DNA of 64,000 bases from Leifsonia shinshuensis (GCF_022606355.1 NZ_JAHHZQ010000001.1:496001-560000), one strand, 5' to 3'; shown: positions 45,887 through 56,291, numbered from the stretch's first letter. Notes: generated by a model not told the origin, from the letters alone. Translations and numbers: made by a program.

Positions 45887-47980
45887 GTGGCAGCTCTGCA
45901 GTGGGATCCCATTGACAACAAGGCAGTAGACACGGTGCGCGTCCTCGCGGCCGACGCGGTCGAGAAGGTGGGCAACGGGCATCCCGGCACCGCGATGAGC
46001 CTCGCGCCCGCCGCGTACCTGCTGTTCCAGAAGGTGATGCGCCGCGACCCGCACGACCAGCACTGGCTCGGACGCGACCGCTTCATCCTGTCGGCCGGCC
46101 ACAGCTCCCTGAGCCAGTACATCCAGCTCTACCTCGGCGGCTACGGCCTCGAGCTCGACGACCTCAAGGCGCTGCGCACCTGGGGCTCACTCACCCCCGG
46201 CCACCCGGAGTACCGCCACACCAAGGGCGTCGAGATCACCACCGGCCCGCTCGGCCAGGGCATCTCCTCCTCGGTCGGCTTCGCCTACGCGCAGCGCTTC
46301 GAGCGCGGCCTGTTCGACCCGGACGCCGCCCCCGGCACCAGCCCGTTCGACCACTTCGTCTACGTGATCGCCAGCGACGGCGACCTGGAGGAGGGCATCA
46401 GCTCCGAGGCCTCCAGCCTCGCCGGCCACCAGCAGCTCGGCAACCTGATCGCGATCTATGACGCCAACCAGATCTCCATCGAGGACGACACCAACATCGC
46501 CTTCACCGAGGACGTCAAGGCGCGCTACGAGGCCTACCACTGGCACGTGCAGGTCGTCGACTGGAAGAAGACCGGCGTCTACGAGGAAGACGTGCAGGAG
46601 CTGCACCAGGCCATCATCAACGCCCAGGAGGTCACCGACAAGCCCTCGCTCATCGTCCTCAAGACGATCATCGGCTGGCCGGCGCCCAAGAAGCAGAACA
46701 CGGGCAAGATCCACGGGTCCGCGCTCGGCGCCGACGAGCTCCGCGCGGTCAAGGAGGTGCTCGGCTTCGACCCCGAGCAGACCTTCGAGGTCGCCGAGGA
46801 CGTCATCGAGCACACCCGCAAGGCCGTCGAGCGCGGCGCGCAGGAGCACGCGGAGTGGCAGAAGGGCTTCGACGCCTGGGCCGCCGCCAACCCCGAGCGC
46901 AAGCAGCTCCTGGACCGCCTGCTCTCCGGCGAGGTCCCCGAGGGCCTCGCCGACGCGCTGCCGGTCTTCGAGGCGGGCAAGGACGTCTCCACCCGCGCCG
47001 CCAGCGGCAAGGTGATCAACGCGATCGCCGGCGTCATGCCCGAGCTGTGGGGCGGCTCCGCCGACCTGGCCGAGTCCAACAACACCACGATCGAGGGCGC
47101 GGCGTCGTTCGTCCCGACCGAGCACTCCACGCACGAGTGGACCGGCAACCCGTACGGCCGCGTGCTGCACTTCGGTATCCGCGAGCACGCGATGGCCGCG
47201 ATCCTGAACGGAATCGTGCTGCACGGCCCGACCCGCCCGTTCGGCGGCACGTTCCTGATCTTCAGCGACTACCAGCGCCCGGCGATCCGCCTCGCCGCGC
47301 TCATGCAGGTTCCTTCGATCTTCGTCTGGACGCACGACTCCGTCGCGCTCGGCGAGGACGGCCCCACCCACCAGCCGATCGAGCAGCTCTCGACGCTGCG
47401 CGCCATCCCTCACCTCGACGTCGTCCGCCCGGGCGATGCCAACGAGGTCGCGTACGCGTGGAAGACCATCCTCGAGCGCCGCGGCGGCCCCGCCGGCATC
47501 GCTCTGACGCGCCAGAACATCCCGGTGTTCGAGCGCGGCGACGGCGAGGCCACCGGCGACACGCTGGCCTCCGCCGCCAACGTCGCCAAGGGCGCGTACA
47601 TCCTGGCCGAGGCGCCCGGCGGCACGCCGGACGTGCTGTTCATCGCCACCGGCTCCGAGGTGCAGATCGCCCTGGAGGCCCGCGAGGTGCTGCGCGGCGA
47701 GGGGATCAACGCCCGCGTCGTGTCGGCTCCGTGCCTCGAGTGGTTCCACGAACAGGACGCCGCCTACCAGGAGAAGGTGCTGCCGAAGGAGCTCAAGGCC
47801 CGCGTCTCCATCGAGGCCGGCCTGGCGCTCGCCTGGGACAAGATCGTCGGCGACCACGGCCGCAGCGTCTCGATCGAGCACTTCGGTGCGTCGGCCGACT
47901 ACAAGACGCTCTTCCGCGAGTTCGGCATGACCACCGAGCACGCCGTCGCCGCAGCCAAGGAATCGCTCGCGTCGCTCTGA
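45887..47980 (+). CDS. tkt: Transketolase
   Basis: 697-residue thiamine-diphosphate enzyme. [14 protein letters not shown], the TPP motif [32 protein letters not shown] and [14 protein letters not shown], with [19 protein letters not shown], all fit. GTG 45887 gives the standard N-terminus [14 protein letters not shown]; upstream in-frame GTG at 45779 would add 36 residues not seen in the family. It begins the operon tkt-tal-pgi-zwf-opcA-pgl, which covers most of the pentose-phosphate pathway. Confidence 0.96.
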   Translation: MAALQWDPIDNKAVDTVRVLAADAVEKVGNGHPGTAMSLAPAAYLLFQKVMRRDPHDQHWLGRDRFILSAGHSSLSQYIQLYLGGYGLELDDLKALRTWGSLTPGHPEYRHTKGVEITTGPLGQGISSSVGFAYAQRFERGLFDPDAAPGTSPFDHFVYVIASDGDLEEGISSEASSLAGHQQLGNLIAIYDANQISIEDDTNIAFTEDVKARYEAYHWHVQVVDWKKTGVYEEDVQELHQAIINAQEVTDKPSLIVLKTIIGWPAPKKQNTGKIHGSALGADELRAVKEVLGFDPEQTFEVAEDVIEHTRKAVERGAQEHAEWQKGFDAWAAANPERKQLLDRLLSGEVPEGLADALPVFEAGKDVSTRAASGKVINAIAGVMPELWGGSADLAESNNTTIEGAASFVPTEHSTHEWTGNPYGRVLHFGIREHAMAAILNGIVLHGPTRPFGGTFLIFSDYQRPAIRLAALMQVPSIFVWTHDSVALGEDGPTHQPIEQLSTLRAIPHLDVVRPGDANEVAYAWKTILERRGGPAGIALTRQNIPVFERGDGEATGDTLASAANVAKGAYILAEAPGGTPDVLFIATGSEVQIALEAREVLRGEGINARVVSAPCLEWFHEQDAAYQEKVLPKELKARVSIEAGLALAWDKIVGDHGRSVSIEHFGASADYKTLFREFGMTTEHAVAAAKESLASL

Positions 47981-48014
47981 GCGCGGGCACGGAAGAAGAG
48001 AAGAAGAAACCACG

Positions 48015-49142
48015 ATGACCGACACCACTTCCACCACCGCCTCCCCCACGGCCGCTCTGTCGGCCGCCGGCGTCAGCATCTGGCTGGACGACCTCTCGCG
48101 CGAGCGCATCGCCACGGGCGGCCTCCAGAAGCTGATCGCCGAGCGCAACGTCGTCGGCGTGACCACCAACCCGACGATCTTCGCCGCGGCGCTCGCCAAG
48201 GGCGAGGCCTACGACGCACAGGTGAAAGAGCTCGCCGCCGCCGGCACGAGCGTCGAGGACGCGATCTTCGAGATCACGACCGACGACGTCGCCGACGCGA
48301 GCGACATCTTCCACGAGGTCTACGAGGCCAGCAACGGCGTCGACGGTCGCGTCTCCATCGAGGTGGAGCCTGGCCTCGCGCACGACGCCGCGGGCACCAT
48401 CGAGCAGGCCAAGAAGCTCGCCGCCAAGGTCGACAAGCCCAACGTGCTCATCAAGATCCCGGCGACGGTCGAGGGCCTGGAGGCCATCACCGAGACCATC
48501 GCGGCCGGCATCAGCGTCAACGTGACCCTGATCTTCAGCCTCGAGCGCTACCGCCAGGTGATCGACGCGTATCTGACCGGCCTCGAGAAGGCCAAGGCCG
48601 CGGGCATCGACCTCGCGGGCATCCAGTCGGTCGCATCGTTCTTCGTGTCCCGCGTGGACACCGAGGTCGACAAGCGCCTGACCGCGATCGGCACCGACGA
48701 GGCGCTCGCGCTCAAGAGCAAGGCCGGCGTCGCGAACGCCCGCCTCGCGTACGAGCTCTACGAGCAGGAGTTCGCCACCGACCGCGCCAAGGCCCTCGTC
48801 GCCGCCGGCGCGAACGAGCAGCGTCCGCTGTGGGCCTCCACGGGCGTCAAGGACCCGAGCCTGCCGGACACGCTGTACGTGACCGAGCTCGTCGCCCCCA
48901 ACACCGTCAACACGATGCCGGAGAAGACCCTCGAGGCCACCTTCGACCACGGCGAGATCACCGGCGACACCGTCACCGGCAACTACGCCGACGCCAAGGG
49001 CGTCCTCGACGCGCTGGCCGGCCTCGGCATCTCATACGACGACGTGACCGCCACCCTCGAGCGAGAGGGCGTCGACAAGTTCAACGTCTCGTGGGGCGAG
49101 CTCGTCGAGACCGTCACCAACGCTCTGGAGGCCGCCAAGTGA
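48015..49142 (+). CDS. tal: Transaldolase
   Basis: 375-residue class I aldolase-fold enzyme. [28 protein letters not shown], the Schiff-base Lys in [14 protein letters not shown], and [20 protein letters not shown] identify the actinobacterial type. A purine-rich stretch (GAAGAAGAGAAGAAG) precedes the ATG. Its stop overlaps the pgi start by four bases (GTGA). Confidence 0.95.
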   Translation: MTDTTSTTASPTAALSAAGVSIWLDDLSRERIATGGLQKLIAERNVVGVTTNPTIFAAALAKGEAYDAQVKELAAAGTSVEDAIFEITTDDVADASDIFHEVYEASNGVDGRVSIEVEPGLAHDAAGTIEQAKKLAAKVDKPNVLIKIPATVEGLEAITETIAAGISVNVTLIFSLERYRQVIDAYLTGLEKAKAAGIDLAGIQSVASFFVSRVDTEVDKRLTAIGTDEALALKSKAGVANARLAYELYEQEFATDRAKALVAAGANEQRPLWASTGVKDPSLPDTLYVTELVAPNTVNTMPEKTLEATFDHGEITGDTVTGNYADAKGVLDALAGLGISYDDVTATLEREGVDKFNVSWGELVETVTNALEAAK

Positions 49143-50749
49143 CCTTCCGCATCCATGTGACCGGCGCGGCGGCCGAGGCCGTCGCGACGGTCGTGCCGCA
49201 GCTCGTGGCCGACCGGGTCGCCTCCGGCATCACGGCGCAGGACCCCGCCCTGTGGGGCCCCGACGCCGAGGCGGAGGCGTCCAAGCGCCTCGGCTGGACC
49301 GAGGCCGTCGCGATCTCCCGGCCGCTGGTCGCCGAGATCGTCGCCCTCCGCGAGCAGCTGCACGCCAAGGGCGTCAACCACATCGTCCTCGGCGGCATGG
49401 GCGGCTCCTCGCTCGCGCCCGAGGTCATCACGCGCACGGCGGAGGCCGAGCTCACGGTACTGGACTCGACCGATCCCGGTCAGGTCCTCTCCGCGCTCCG
49501 CGACCGCCTGCAGGCCACCGCCGTCGTGATCTCCTCCAAGTCGGGCTCGACGCTGGAGACCGACAGCCAGAAGCGCGTGTACGAGAAGTGGTTCCGCGAC
49601 GCCGGGATCGACCCGACCGAGCGCATCGTCGTCGTCACCGACCCGGGCTCGCCGCTCGACCAGTCGGCGCGCGAGGCGGGCTACCGCGTCTTCAACGCCG
49701 ACCCCAACGTGGGCGGCCGCTACTCGGCGCTCACCGCGTTCGGGCTCGTCCCGTCCGGCCTCGCCGGCGTGGACATCTCCGAGCTCCTCGACGAGGCGGA
49801 GGCGACGCTCATCGAGCTCGCCGTCGACAACGACGCGAACCCGGGCCTGGTGCTCGGCGCGGCGATCGCCGGCACCAACCCGCTCAAGGACAAGCTGGGC
49901 ATCGTCGCGGACGGGACCCACATCGTCGGGTTCGCCGACTGGGCCGAGCAGCTCATCGCCGAGTCGACGGGCAAGCAGGGCACCGGCCTCCTCCCCGTCG
50001 TCCTCGACACGCTCGCCCCCGAGCTGACCTCGAAGCCGGCCGACCTCCAGGTCGTCCGGCTCGTCGCCAACGCGGAGGCCCACCACCTCTTTCCCGCCGA
50101 CCGGCACCAGGGCGAGATCCTCGTCTCCGGCAGCCTGGGCGCGCAGCTGATCGTCTGGGAGTACGCGACCGCGGTCGCGGGCCGTCTGCTCGGCATCAAC
50201 CCGTTCGACCAGCCCGACGTGGAGGCCGCCAAGGTCGCCGCACGCGCGCTGCTCGACAACCGGCCGGAGCCCGCCGCACCGGCGTTCACCGTCGGCGGCA
50301 TCGAGGTGCGCACCACGGGGAGCTTCCTCGGAGCGGCATCGACGCTCGATGGCGCTGTCGACGCCCTCCTCGCCCAGCTCGGGCCGGACGGCTACGTCGC
50401 TGTGCAGGCCTACGTCGACCGGCTCGCGCTCCCGCAGCTCGCCGGCATCCGCGACCTGCTCGCCGCCAAGGCCGGGCGTCCCGTCACCTTCGGCTGGGGC
50501 CCGCGCTTCCTGCACTCGACCGGGCAGTTCCACAAGGGCGGCCCCGCCGTCGGCGTGTTCCTGCAGATCACGGCCGCCGCACCGGAAGACCTGGAGATCC
50601 CCGACCGTCCGTTCACGTTCGGCCAGCTCATCCAGGCCCAGGCCGCCGGCGACGCGAGCGTGCTCGGCGAGCACGGCCGCCCGGTGCTGACCCTGACCCT
50701 GTCGAACCCCGAGGCGGATGTCGTCTCGCTGTTCGAGGCCGTCAACTAG
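49139..50749 (+). CDS. pgi: Glucose-6-phosphate isomerase
   Basis: 536-residue SIS-fold isomerase. [27 protein letters not shown] (phosphate loop), [20 protein letters not shown] and the late [16 protein letters not shown] match the actinobacterial family. GTG start with GGAGG seven bases upstream, overlapping the tal stop by four bases. It links the pentose-phosphate operon to upper glycolysis. Confidence 0.93.
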   Translation: MTFRIHVTGAAAEAVATVVPQLVADRVASGITAQDPALWGPDAEAEASKRLGWTEAVAISRPLVAEIVALREQLHAKGVNHIVLGGMGGSSLAPEVITRTAEAELTVLDSTDPGQVLSALRDRLQATAVVISSKSGSTLETDSQKRVYEKWFRDAGIDPTERIVVVTDPGSPLDQSAREAGYRVFNADPNVGGRYSALTAFGLVPSGLAGVDISELLDEAEATLIELAVDNDANPGLVLGAAIAGTNPLKDKLGIVADGTHIVGFADWAEQLIAESTGKQGTGLLPVVLDTLAPELTSKPADLQVVRLVANAEAHHLFPADRHQGEILVSGSLGAQLIVWEYATAVAGRLLGINPFDQPDVEAAKVAARALLDNRPEPAAPAFTVGGIEVRTTGSFLGAASTLDGAVDALLAQLGPDGYVAVQAYVDRLALPQLAGIRDLLAAKAGRPVTFGWGPRFLHSTGQFHKGGPAVGVFLQITAAAPEDLEIPDRPFTFGQLIQAQAAGDASVLGEHGRPVLTLTLSNPEADVVSLFEAVN

Positions 50750-50758
50750 AGGAGCCAG

Positions 50759-52300
50759 ATGTCACCGGTGGAGATCACTCCGGAGTTCAACCCGCTGCGG
50801 TTGCCCTCCGACCGCCGCCTCAACCGCATCGCGGGGCCGAGCAGCCTCATCATCTTCGGAGTGACGGGTGACCTGTCGCGCAAGAAGCTGATGCCGGCCG
50901 TGTACGACCTCGCGAACCGCGGCCTCCTGCCCCCCGGGTTCTCGCTCGTCGGGTTCGCGCGGCGCGATTGGGAGGACCAGGACTTCGAGAAGGTCGTCTA
51001 CGACGCGGTCAAGCAGTACGCCCGCACGCCGTTCGACGACGACGTGTGGAAGCAGCTCGCCCAGGGCGTGCGCTTCGTCTCCGGCGAGTTCGACGACGCC
51101 GAGGCGTTCCAGCGCCTCAAGGAGACGGTCGAGAAGCTGGACGTCGAGCGGGGGACGATGGGCAACCACGCGTTCTACCTGTCGATCCCACCGAAGGCCT
51201 TCCCGCTCGTCACCGAGCAGCTGAAGAAGTCGGGGCTCGCCGACCAGTCGGGAACCGGCTGGCGACGCGTCGTCATCGAGAAGCCGTTCGGCAGCGACCT
51301 GAAGACGGCGCGCGAGCTCAACCACGTCGTCGAGTCGGTCTTCCCTCCCGACTCGGTGTTCCGCATCGACCACTACCTCGGCAAGGAGACCGTCCAGAAC
51401 ATCCTGGCGCTCCGCTTCGCCAACGAGTTGTACGAGCCGATCTGGAACGCCAACTACGTCGATCACGTGCAGATCACGATGGCCGAGGACATCGGCGTCG
51501 GCGGCCGTGCAGGCTACTACGACGGGATCGGCGCCGCGCGCGACGTCATCCAGAACCACCTCCTGCAGCTGCTCGCCCTCACGGCGATGGAGGAGCCCAT
51601 CTCGTTCGACGCCGGCGATCTGCGCGCCGAGAAGGAGAAGGTCCTGGCTGCCGTGCGGCTGCCCGCCGACCTCGCCACCTCGACCGCCCGCGGGCAGTAC
51701 TCGAGCGGTTGGCAGGGCGGCGAGAAGGTCGTGGGCTTCCTGGAGGAGGACGGGATGAACCCGGACTCCACCACCGAGACCTACGCCGCGATCAAGCTGC
51801 AGATCGGCACCCGCCGCTGGGCCGGCGTACCGTTCTACCTGCGCGCGGGCAAGCGGCTCGGGCGGCGTGTCACCGAGATCGCCGTGGTGTTCAAGCGCGC
51901 GCCGCAGCAGCTGTTCGCCGAGTCGCAGACCAGCGCTCTCGGCCAGAACGCACTCGTGATCCGCGTGCAGCCCGACGAGGGTGTGACGATCCGCTTCGGC
52001 TCCAAGGTGCCGGGCGCCGGCATGCAGGTGCGCGACGTCAGCATGGACTTCGGCTACGGCCACGCCTTCACCGAGGCGAGCCCCGAGGCCTACGAGCGGC
52101 TCATCCTCGACGTGCTGCTCGGCGACCCGCCGCTGTTCCCGCGTCACGAGGAGGTCGAGCTCTCCTGGAAGATCCTCGACCCCATCGAGGAGTTCTGGAC
52201 CACGCAAGGCCAGCCCGAACAGTATCGCCCCGGAACCTGGGGCCCGAAGTCCGCCGATGAGCTCCTCGCCCGCGACGGCCGCGTCTGGAGGCGCCCATGA
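50759..52300 (+). CDS. zwf: Glucose-6-phosphate 1-dehydrogenase
   Basis: 513-residue enzyme catalysing the first oxidative step of the pentose-phosphate pathway. The NADP-binding IIFGVTGDLSRKKL is near residue 30 and the active-site segment RIDHYLGKETVQN is intact, together with VVIEKPFGSDL. GGAGCC precedes the ATG. Its stop overlaps opcA by four bases (ATGA), reflecting the known need of actinobacterial Zwf for OpcA. Confidence 0.97.
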   Translation: MSPVEITPEFNPLRLPSDRRLNRIAGPSSLIIFGVTGDLSRKKLMPAVYDLANRGLLPPGFSLVGFARRDWEDQDFEKVVYDAVKQYARTPFDDDVWKQLAQGVRFVSGEFDDAEAFQRLKETVEKLDVERGTMGNHAFYLSIPPKAFPLVTEQLKKSGLADQSGTGWRRVVIEKPFGSDLKTARELNHVVESVFPPDSVFRIDHYLGKETVQNILALRFANELYEPIWNANYVDHVQITMAEDIGVGGRAGYYDGIGAARDVIQNHLLQLLALTAMEEPISFDAGDLRAEKEKVLAAVRLPADLATSTARGQYSSGWQGGEKVVGFLEEDGMNPDSTTETYAAIKLQIGTRRWAGVPFYLRAGKRLGRRVTEIAVVFKRAPQQLFAESQTSALGQNALVIRVQPDEGVTIRFGSKVPGAGMQVRDVSMDFGYGHAFTEASPEAYERLILDVLLGDPPLFPRHEEVELSWKILDPIEEFWTTQGQPEQYRPGTWGPKSADELLARDGRVWRRP

Positions 52301-53259
52301 TCGTCGATCTGCCCGACACCACGACGAGCAACATCTCGAAGGCGCTCGTCAAGATCCGCGAGGAGGGCGGCGCCGTCGCCCTCGGCCGGGTGCTGACACT
52401 GATCATCGCCACCCACCTCGGCCAGGAGGAGGAGGCCATCGAGGCCGCCAACGATGCCTCCCGCGAGCACCCGATGCGCGTCATCGTGGTGTCCACCGAG
52501 GAGGAGCGCAGCCACACGGACTCGGGACGTCTCGACGCGCAGATCCGCGTCGGCGGCGACGCCGGCGCCAGTGAGGTGATCGTGCTCCGCGCCTACGGCG
52601 AGACCGCCAGCGACGAGGAGGGGCTGGTCACCGGCCTGCTGCTCCCCGACGCCCCGGTCGTCGTCTGGTGGCCGGGGATCGCGCCCGCCCGGGCGTCGCA
52701 CTCCCCCCTCGGCCGCATCGCCACCATCCGCATCACGGATGCCTCGGCGCAGCCGAACCCGCAGGAGGCGCTGTTCCACCTCTCCCAGACGTACACCCCG
52801 GGCGACACGGACTTCGCCTGGACGCGCCTGACACTGTGGCGCGCGCAGCTCGCCGCTGTGCTCGACCAGCCGCCGTACGAGCCGATCACCGCGGTGGAGG
52901 TGGCCGGTGCGGCGGACTCGCCCTCCACTCTCCTGCTCGCCGCGTGGCTCCGCCTGCAGCTCCAGGTACCCGTCCAGTACGACCTCGCCTCGCGCGCGAT
53001 CGGCTCCGGCGGCATCCACGGCGTGAAGATGGAGCGCGCTTCCGGCACGATCGAGCTCGAGCGCGAAGTGCCGAACGTGGCGCGGCTCTCGCAGCCGGGT
53101 CAGCCGACGCACGACCTCTCGCTGCCCCGCCGCAGCCTGCGCGACTGCCTGGCGGAGGAACTGCGTAGGCTGGACCCGGACGACCTGTACGGTGAGGTCA
53201 TCACGAAGGGTCTCGCACTGCTCGAGACCTCCGACGAAGGAGCGGTCACGACAGCATGA
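52297..53259 (+). CDS. opcA: Glucose-6-phosphate dehydrogenase assembly protein OpcA
   Basis: 320-residue OpcA, which binds to and activates Zwf. MIVDLPDTTTSNISKAL at the N-terminus, RVLTLIIATHLG, LVTGLLLPDAPVVVWWPG and DLASRAIGSGGIHGVKMER identify it. It lies between zwf and pgl with four-base overlaps on both sides, the arrangement typical of actinobacteria. Confidence 0.95.
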   Translation: MIVDLPDTTTSNISKALVKIREEGGAVALGRVLTLIIATHLGQEEEAIEAANDASREHPMRVIVVSTEEERSHTDSGRLDAQIRVGGDAGASEVIVLRAYGETASDEEGLVTGLLLPDAPVVVWWPGIAPARASHSPLGRIATIRITDASAQPNPQEALFHLSQTYTPGDTDFAWTRLTLWRAQLAAVLDQPPYEPITAVEVAGAADSPSTLLLAAWLRLQLQVPVQYDLASRAIGSGGIHGVKMERASGTIELEREVPNVARLSQPGQPTHDLSLPRRSLRDCLAEELRRLDPDDLYGEVITKGLALLETSDEGAVTTA

Positions 53260-54026
53260 CGAACGAACGGCGGGTGCTCGTCCACCCCGACAAGGAAGCA
53301 CTCGCCGCGTCGGTGGCCGCGCGCTTCCTCACCAAGACGATCGACATCCTCGACGACCTGGGCGGGGCGAACATCGCGCTCACGGGCGGGACGATGGGCA
53401 ACGCCGTCCTGGAGGCGGTCAACGCCTCCCCTGCGCGCGACACCATCGACTGGTCGAAGGTGCACTTCTGGTGGGGCGACGAGCGGTTCGTCGAGAAGTC
53501 GAGCGAGGAGCGCAACGAGCGCCAGGCGCGCGAGGCGCTCCTCGATCACCTCCCTGTGCCGCCGCAGAACATCCACCCGTTCCCGGCGTCTGACGAGATC
53601 GCGGACCTCGACGAGGCCGCAAGCGTCTACGCCGCCGAACTGGCGGCGTTCGCCCCGGACGGCCAGGAGTTCCCCCGCTTCGACATCACGTTCCTCGGTG
53701 TCGGCCCCGACGGGCACATCGCCTCGCTGTTCCCCGACCGCTCCGGCATCCGCGAGACCGAGGCGACGGTGGTCGCGGTGCGTGATTCGCCCAAGCCGCC
53801 GCCCGAGCGGCTGAGCCTCACCCGGCCGGTGCTGAACGCCTCCGACCGCATCTGGCTGGTGCTCGCCGGCAGCGACAAGGCCAGCGCCCTCGGCCTGGCG
53901 CTCGCCGGTGCGAGCTACACCGAGGTGCCGGTCGCCGGCGCCAAGGGCCGCAAGCGCACGGTGTTCTTCGTCGACAAAGACGCGGCCGTCGATGTGCCGG
54001 AGACCCTCATCGCTCCCAGCTACTGA
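53256..54026 (+). CDS. pgl: 6-phosphogluconolactonase
   Basis: 256-residue DevB-type lactonase. IALTGGTMGNAVLEAV, KVHFWWGDERFV and FLGVGPDGHIASLFPDR are the family motifs. It completes conversion of glucose 6-phosphate to 6-phosphogluconate. Four-base overlap with opcA. 6-phosphogluconate dehydrogenase (gnd) is not encoded here. Confidence 0.95.
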   Translation: MTNERRVLVHPDKEALAASVAARFLTKTIDILDDLGGANIALTGGTMGNAVLEAVNASPARDTIDWSKVHFWWGDERFVEKSSEERNERQAREALLDHLPVPPQNIHPFPASDEIADLDEAASVYAAELAAFAPDGQEFPRFDITFLGVGPDGHIASLFPDRSGIRETEATVVAVRDSPKPPPERLSLTRPVLNASDRIWLVLAGSDKASALGLALAGASYTEVPVAGAKGRKRTVFFVDKDAAVDVPETLIAPSY

Positions 54027-54088
54027 GTCGCCCGGCGATCATCCTCAGGACGGACGATCTCCACTCGGATATCTGATGTCATGAGAGG

Positions 54089-54523
54089 ATGACGATTCAG
54101 ACGCCGCTGAGCCCTCGATCCACGCTGCGACGTGCGGCCGCGGATGCCGCCCTCGTCGTGCCGGTCGGCGCGATCCTGTTCGTGATCCTCGCTCCGGTGA
54201 CCCGGGACGTCCTCGTCGGCGCCCTCCTGGCAGCGGGTGCGGCCGTCGCCGTGCAGGCGATGCTGCACCGAGGCGCTGTGCGCGCCGCCCGCCGCCTGGG
54301 CTCGGCGCGGCTGCCCTGGTCGTTGTGGGCGGCGACGGCGATCGCCGCCTGGGTGGTCGTGGCGGGGCTGGCGTCCGTCGCCGTGCACATCGGCGCCGCC
54401 GATCTCGGTCGAGACGACTCCGGCTTGATCGTTCCCGCGATCATCGCCGGCGCAATCGGTGTCGCGGCGGCCATCGCCGCGGTCGCCCTGGCCGTCCGCA
54501 TTGCCGTACGGCTGTCACGCTGA
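54089..54523 (+). CDS. Hypothetical membrane protein with four predicted helices
   Basis: 144 residues, Ala/Val-rich, with four predicted helices in about residues 20-140 (ALVVPVGAILFVILAP, LVGALLAAGAAVAVQAML, WSLWAATAIAAWVVVAGLAS, IVPAIIAGAIGVAAAIAAV) and a basic N-terminus. I do not recognise a family. It follows pgl by 62 bases and may be a separate unit; AGAGG directly abuts the ATG, so the ribosome-binding context is poor. Confidence 0.65.
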   Translation: MTIQTPLSPRSTLRRAAADAALVVPVGAILFVILAPVTRDVLVGALLAAGAAVAVQAMLHRGAVRAARRLGSARLPWSLWAATAIAAWVVVAGLASVAVHIGAADLGRDDSGLIVPAIIAGAIGVAAAIAAVALAVRIAVRLSR

Positions 54524-54566
54524 CGCCTGCCCACATCCGACACGCACAGACGAAACAGAGAGACGA

Positions 54567-54599
54567 CGACGCCCGGCAGGTCTGACCTGCCGGGCGTCG
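54567..54599. terminator. Bidirectional terminator between the membrane protein gene and rbpA
   Basis: CGACGCCCGGCAGGTC (54567-54582) pairs with GACCTGCCGGGCGTCG (54584-54599); the apical pairs open to leave a short loop. On the minus strand it is followed by a T-rich stretch, so it probably terminates rbpA best. Confidence 0.7.
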
Positions 54600-54618
54600 C
54601 TGTGTAGCTGGTGCGCTG

Positions 54619-54984
54619 CTAGTTGCTCGTCGGCTTACCGCGGCGGGCGCGCAGCTGGTTGAGGGCGTCTTCGAGCAGCTGCTCGGCCTCCTCTTCCGAG
54701 CGGCGCTCCTTCACGTAGGCCAGGTGCGTCTTGTAGGGCTCGGTCTTGGCGACCGACGGCGGGTTCTCCTTGTCGCGACCGGCCGGCAGGCCCGTCGACG
54801 GGGAGTCGATCACGTCAGGGATCTCCTCCTCGGGCAGGTTCGCCGCGAAGTATCGCACGGTCTCGTTGCCGAGGGCGTCCCAGTACGAGATGGCCACGCG
54901 CTCGGCGTGGAACCCGCGGTCCTGTTCGCCCATGGGGCCCGCGCCGACGCGCGAGCCGCGGATTGCGCTTCCTCCGGATGCCAT
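54619..54984 (-). CDS. rbpA: RNA polymerase-binding protein RbpA
   Basis: 121 residues. The N-terminal MASGGSAIRGSRVGAG and the C-terminal sigma-interaction helix (KERRSEEEAEQLLEDALNQLRARRG) identify RbpA, which stabilises RNA polymerase-sigma complexes. It has no cysteine at all, whereas Streptomyces RbpA carries zinc-binding cysteines; the core is replaced by LPEEEIPDVIDSPSTGLPAGRD. ATG 54984 with GAGGAG upstream. It is the last gene of the rapZ-to-rbpA minus-strand block. Confidence 0.88.
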   Translation of the reverse strand: MASGGSAIRGSRVGAGPMGEQDRGFHAERVAISYWDALGNETVRYFAANLPEEEIPDVIDSPSTGLPAGRDKENPPSVAKTEPYKTHLAYVKERRSEEEAEQLLEDALNQLRARRGKPTSN

Positions 54985-55010
54985 GCTTCTCCTCTGGTGA
55001 AGGCGCGCCG

Positions 55011-55256
55011 CTAGGCGCTGAACTTGGTGATGAGCCCCAGGACCACGATGCACGTGATCCAGATGAGCCCGAGGATGACGGTGATGCGGTTGAGGTTGCG
55101 CTCCGCGACGCCCGACGCGCCGAGGTTGGAAGTGACCCCGCCGCCGAACATGTCGGAGAGCCCGCCACCGCGTCCCTTGTGCAACAGGATGAGGAGCGTC
55201 AGCAGGAGGCTGGTGATTCCCAGCAGGACCTGCAGGACGACCGTGAGAATCTGCAC
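55011..55256 (-). CDS. secG: Preprotein translocase subunit SecG
   Basis: 81-residue two-helix membrane protein. QILTVVLQVLLGITSLLLTLLILLHKGRGGGLSDMFGGG is the SecG signature (helix 1 and the Gly-rich loop); helix 2 is VILGLIWITCIVVLGLI. It assists SecYE. GTG 55256 follows AAAGG by six bases. Downstream of tpiA, as in many actinobacteria, but the intervening 231 bp contain tandem repeats. Confidence 0.92.
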   Translation of the reverse strand: MQILTVVLQVLLGITSLLLTLLILLHKGRGGGLSDMFGGGVTSNLGASGVAERNLNRITVILGLIWITCIVVLGLITKFSA

Positions 55257-55339
55257 GCTAGACCTTTCAATGCGACCGGGCGGCGCCCGGCGAAACCAAC
55301 GTCCAGTATAACCGGCCGAGGCCGCGGCGGGTTGCGCCA

Positions 55340-55437
55340 CCGCGCGGTGGAGCTGAGGGCAGCGCGGAGCGATGCCGCGACCCCAGCGCCGCGCGGTGGA
55401 GCTGAGGGCAGCGCGCAGCGATGCCGCGACCCCAGCG
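55340..55437. repeat. Tandem 49-bp direct repeat (two copies)
   Basis: Copies at 55340-55388 and 55389-55437 differ by a single base. Each contains GGTGGAGCTGAGGGCAGCGC and GCGATGCCGCGACCCC. They lie between secG and tpiA. Confidence 0.85.
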
Positions 55438-55443
55438 CCGAGG

Positions 55444-55481
55444 GAGCCTGCGACCGAGGGTCGAGCCTGCGACCGAGGGTG
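55444..55481. repeat. Tandem 19-bp direct repeat (two copies)
   Basis: GAGCCTGCGACCGAGGGT followed by C or G, at 55444-55462 and 55463-55481, just downstream of the tpiA stop and next to the 49-bp repeats. Confidence 0.8.
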
Positions 55482-55487
55482 AGTACC

Positions 55488-56291
55488 TCAGAGACCGACG
55501 TGCTTCTGGTAGCGGATGATGGCCGAGAACTCGGCCACGTCGAGGCTGGCACCGCCGACGAGAGCGCCGTCGACGTTCGGCTCGCGCATGAAGCCGGCGA
55601 TGTTCCCCGACTTCACCGAACCGCCGTAGAGGATGCGCGTCTTGGCCGCGACGTCGTCGCCCAGGAGCTCAACGATGACGGCCCGCAGCGCGGCGGCGAC
55701 CTGCTCGGCCTGCTCAGGAGTGGCCGCCTGACCCGACCCGATCGCCCACACCGGCTCGTAGGCGACCACGAAGTCGGCCGCCGAGTCGACAGTGGCGAGG
55801 GCCGCGCGCAGCTGCGCCACCGGCACGGCGCTCGCGCCGTGCGTCTCGAGGTCCTCCGCCGTCTCGCCCACGCAGATGATCGGTGCGATGTTGTGCTTGA
55901 TCGACTGCGCGACCTTCGCCGCGACCTGCTCGTCGGTCTCGTTGTGCAGCGTGCGCCGCTCCGAGTGACCGATGATCACGTACCGCGTCTCGAGCGCCGC
56001 GAGGAAGGAGGCGGCGATCTCGCCCGTGTAGGCACCCGAGTCGTGCTCGGACACGTCCTGACCGCCGAACGCGATCGGGAGCTTGTCGGCGGAGACGAGC
56101 GTCTGCACGCTGCGCAGGTCGGTGAACGGCGGGAAGACGGCGACCTCGACGGCCGAGTAGTCGTGCCCGGCATCCTTGAGCGTCCACGCCAGCTTCTGGA
56201 CGGTCGCGATCGCCTGCAGGTGATCGAGATTCATCTTCCAGTTGCCCGCGATCAGCGGCACGCGCCGCACGGAACCGTTCACTGCTGCCAT
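55488..56291 (-). CDS. tpiA: Triosephosphate isomerase
   Basis: 267-residue TIM-barrel enzyme. [17 protein letters not shown] (Lys active site), IIGHSERR (His), [14 protein letters not shown] (Glu) and [11 protein letters not shown] (phosphate loop) are all intact. ATG 56291 has GGAGG seven bases upstream but lies 13 bases inside the end of pgk; a GTG at 56282 would overlap pgk by the more usual four bases. I keep 56291 because of the ribosome-binding site. Confidence 0.95.
   Translation of the reverse strand: MAAVNGSVRRVPLIAGNWKMNLDHLQAIATVQKLAWTLKDAGHDYSAVEVAVFPPFTDLRSVQTLVSADKLPIAFGGQDVSEHDSGAYTGEIAASFLAALETRYVIIGHSERRTLHNETDEQVAAKVAQSIKHNIAPIICVGETAEDLETHGASAVPVAQLRAALATVDSAADFVVAYEPVWAIGSGQAATPEQAEQVAAALRAVIVELLGDDVAAKTRILYGGSVKSGNIAGFMREPNVDGALVGGASLDVAEFSAIIRYQKHVGL

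Noticed and set aside
46187-48199. 670-codon frame opposite transketolase
   Set aside because: Antisense shadow; transketolase is unambiguous. Similar shadows lie opposite pgi (48983-50674), zwf (50762-52207) and pgk (56315-57475).
55340-55481. CRISPR array
   Set aside because: Repeats are directly adjacent without spacers and occur only twice; no cas genes.
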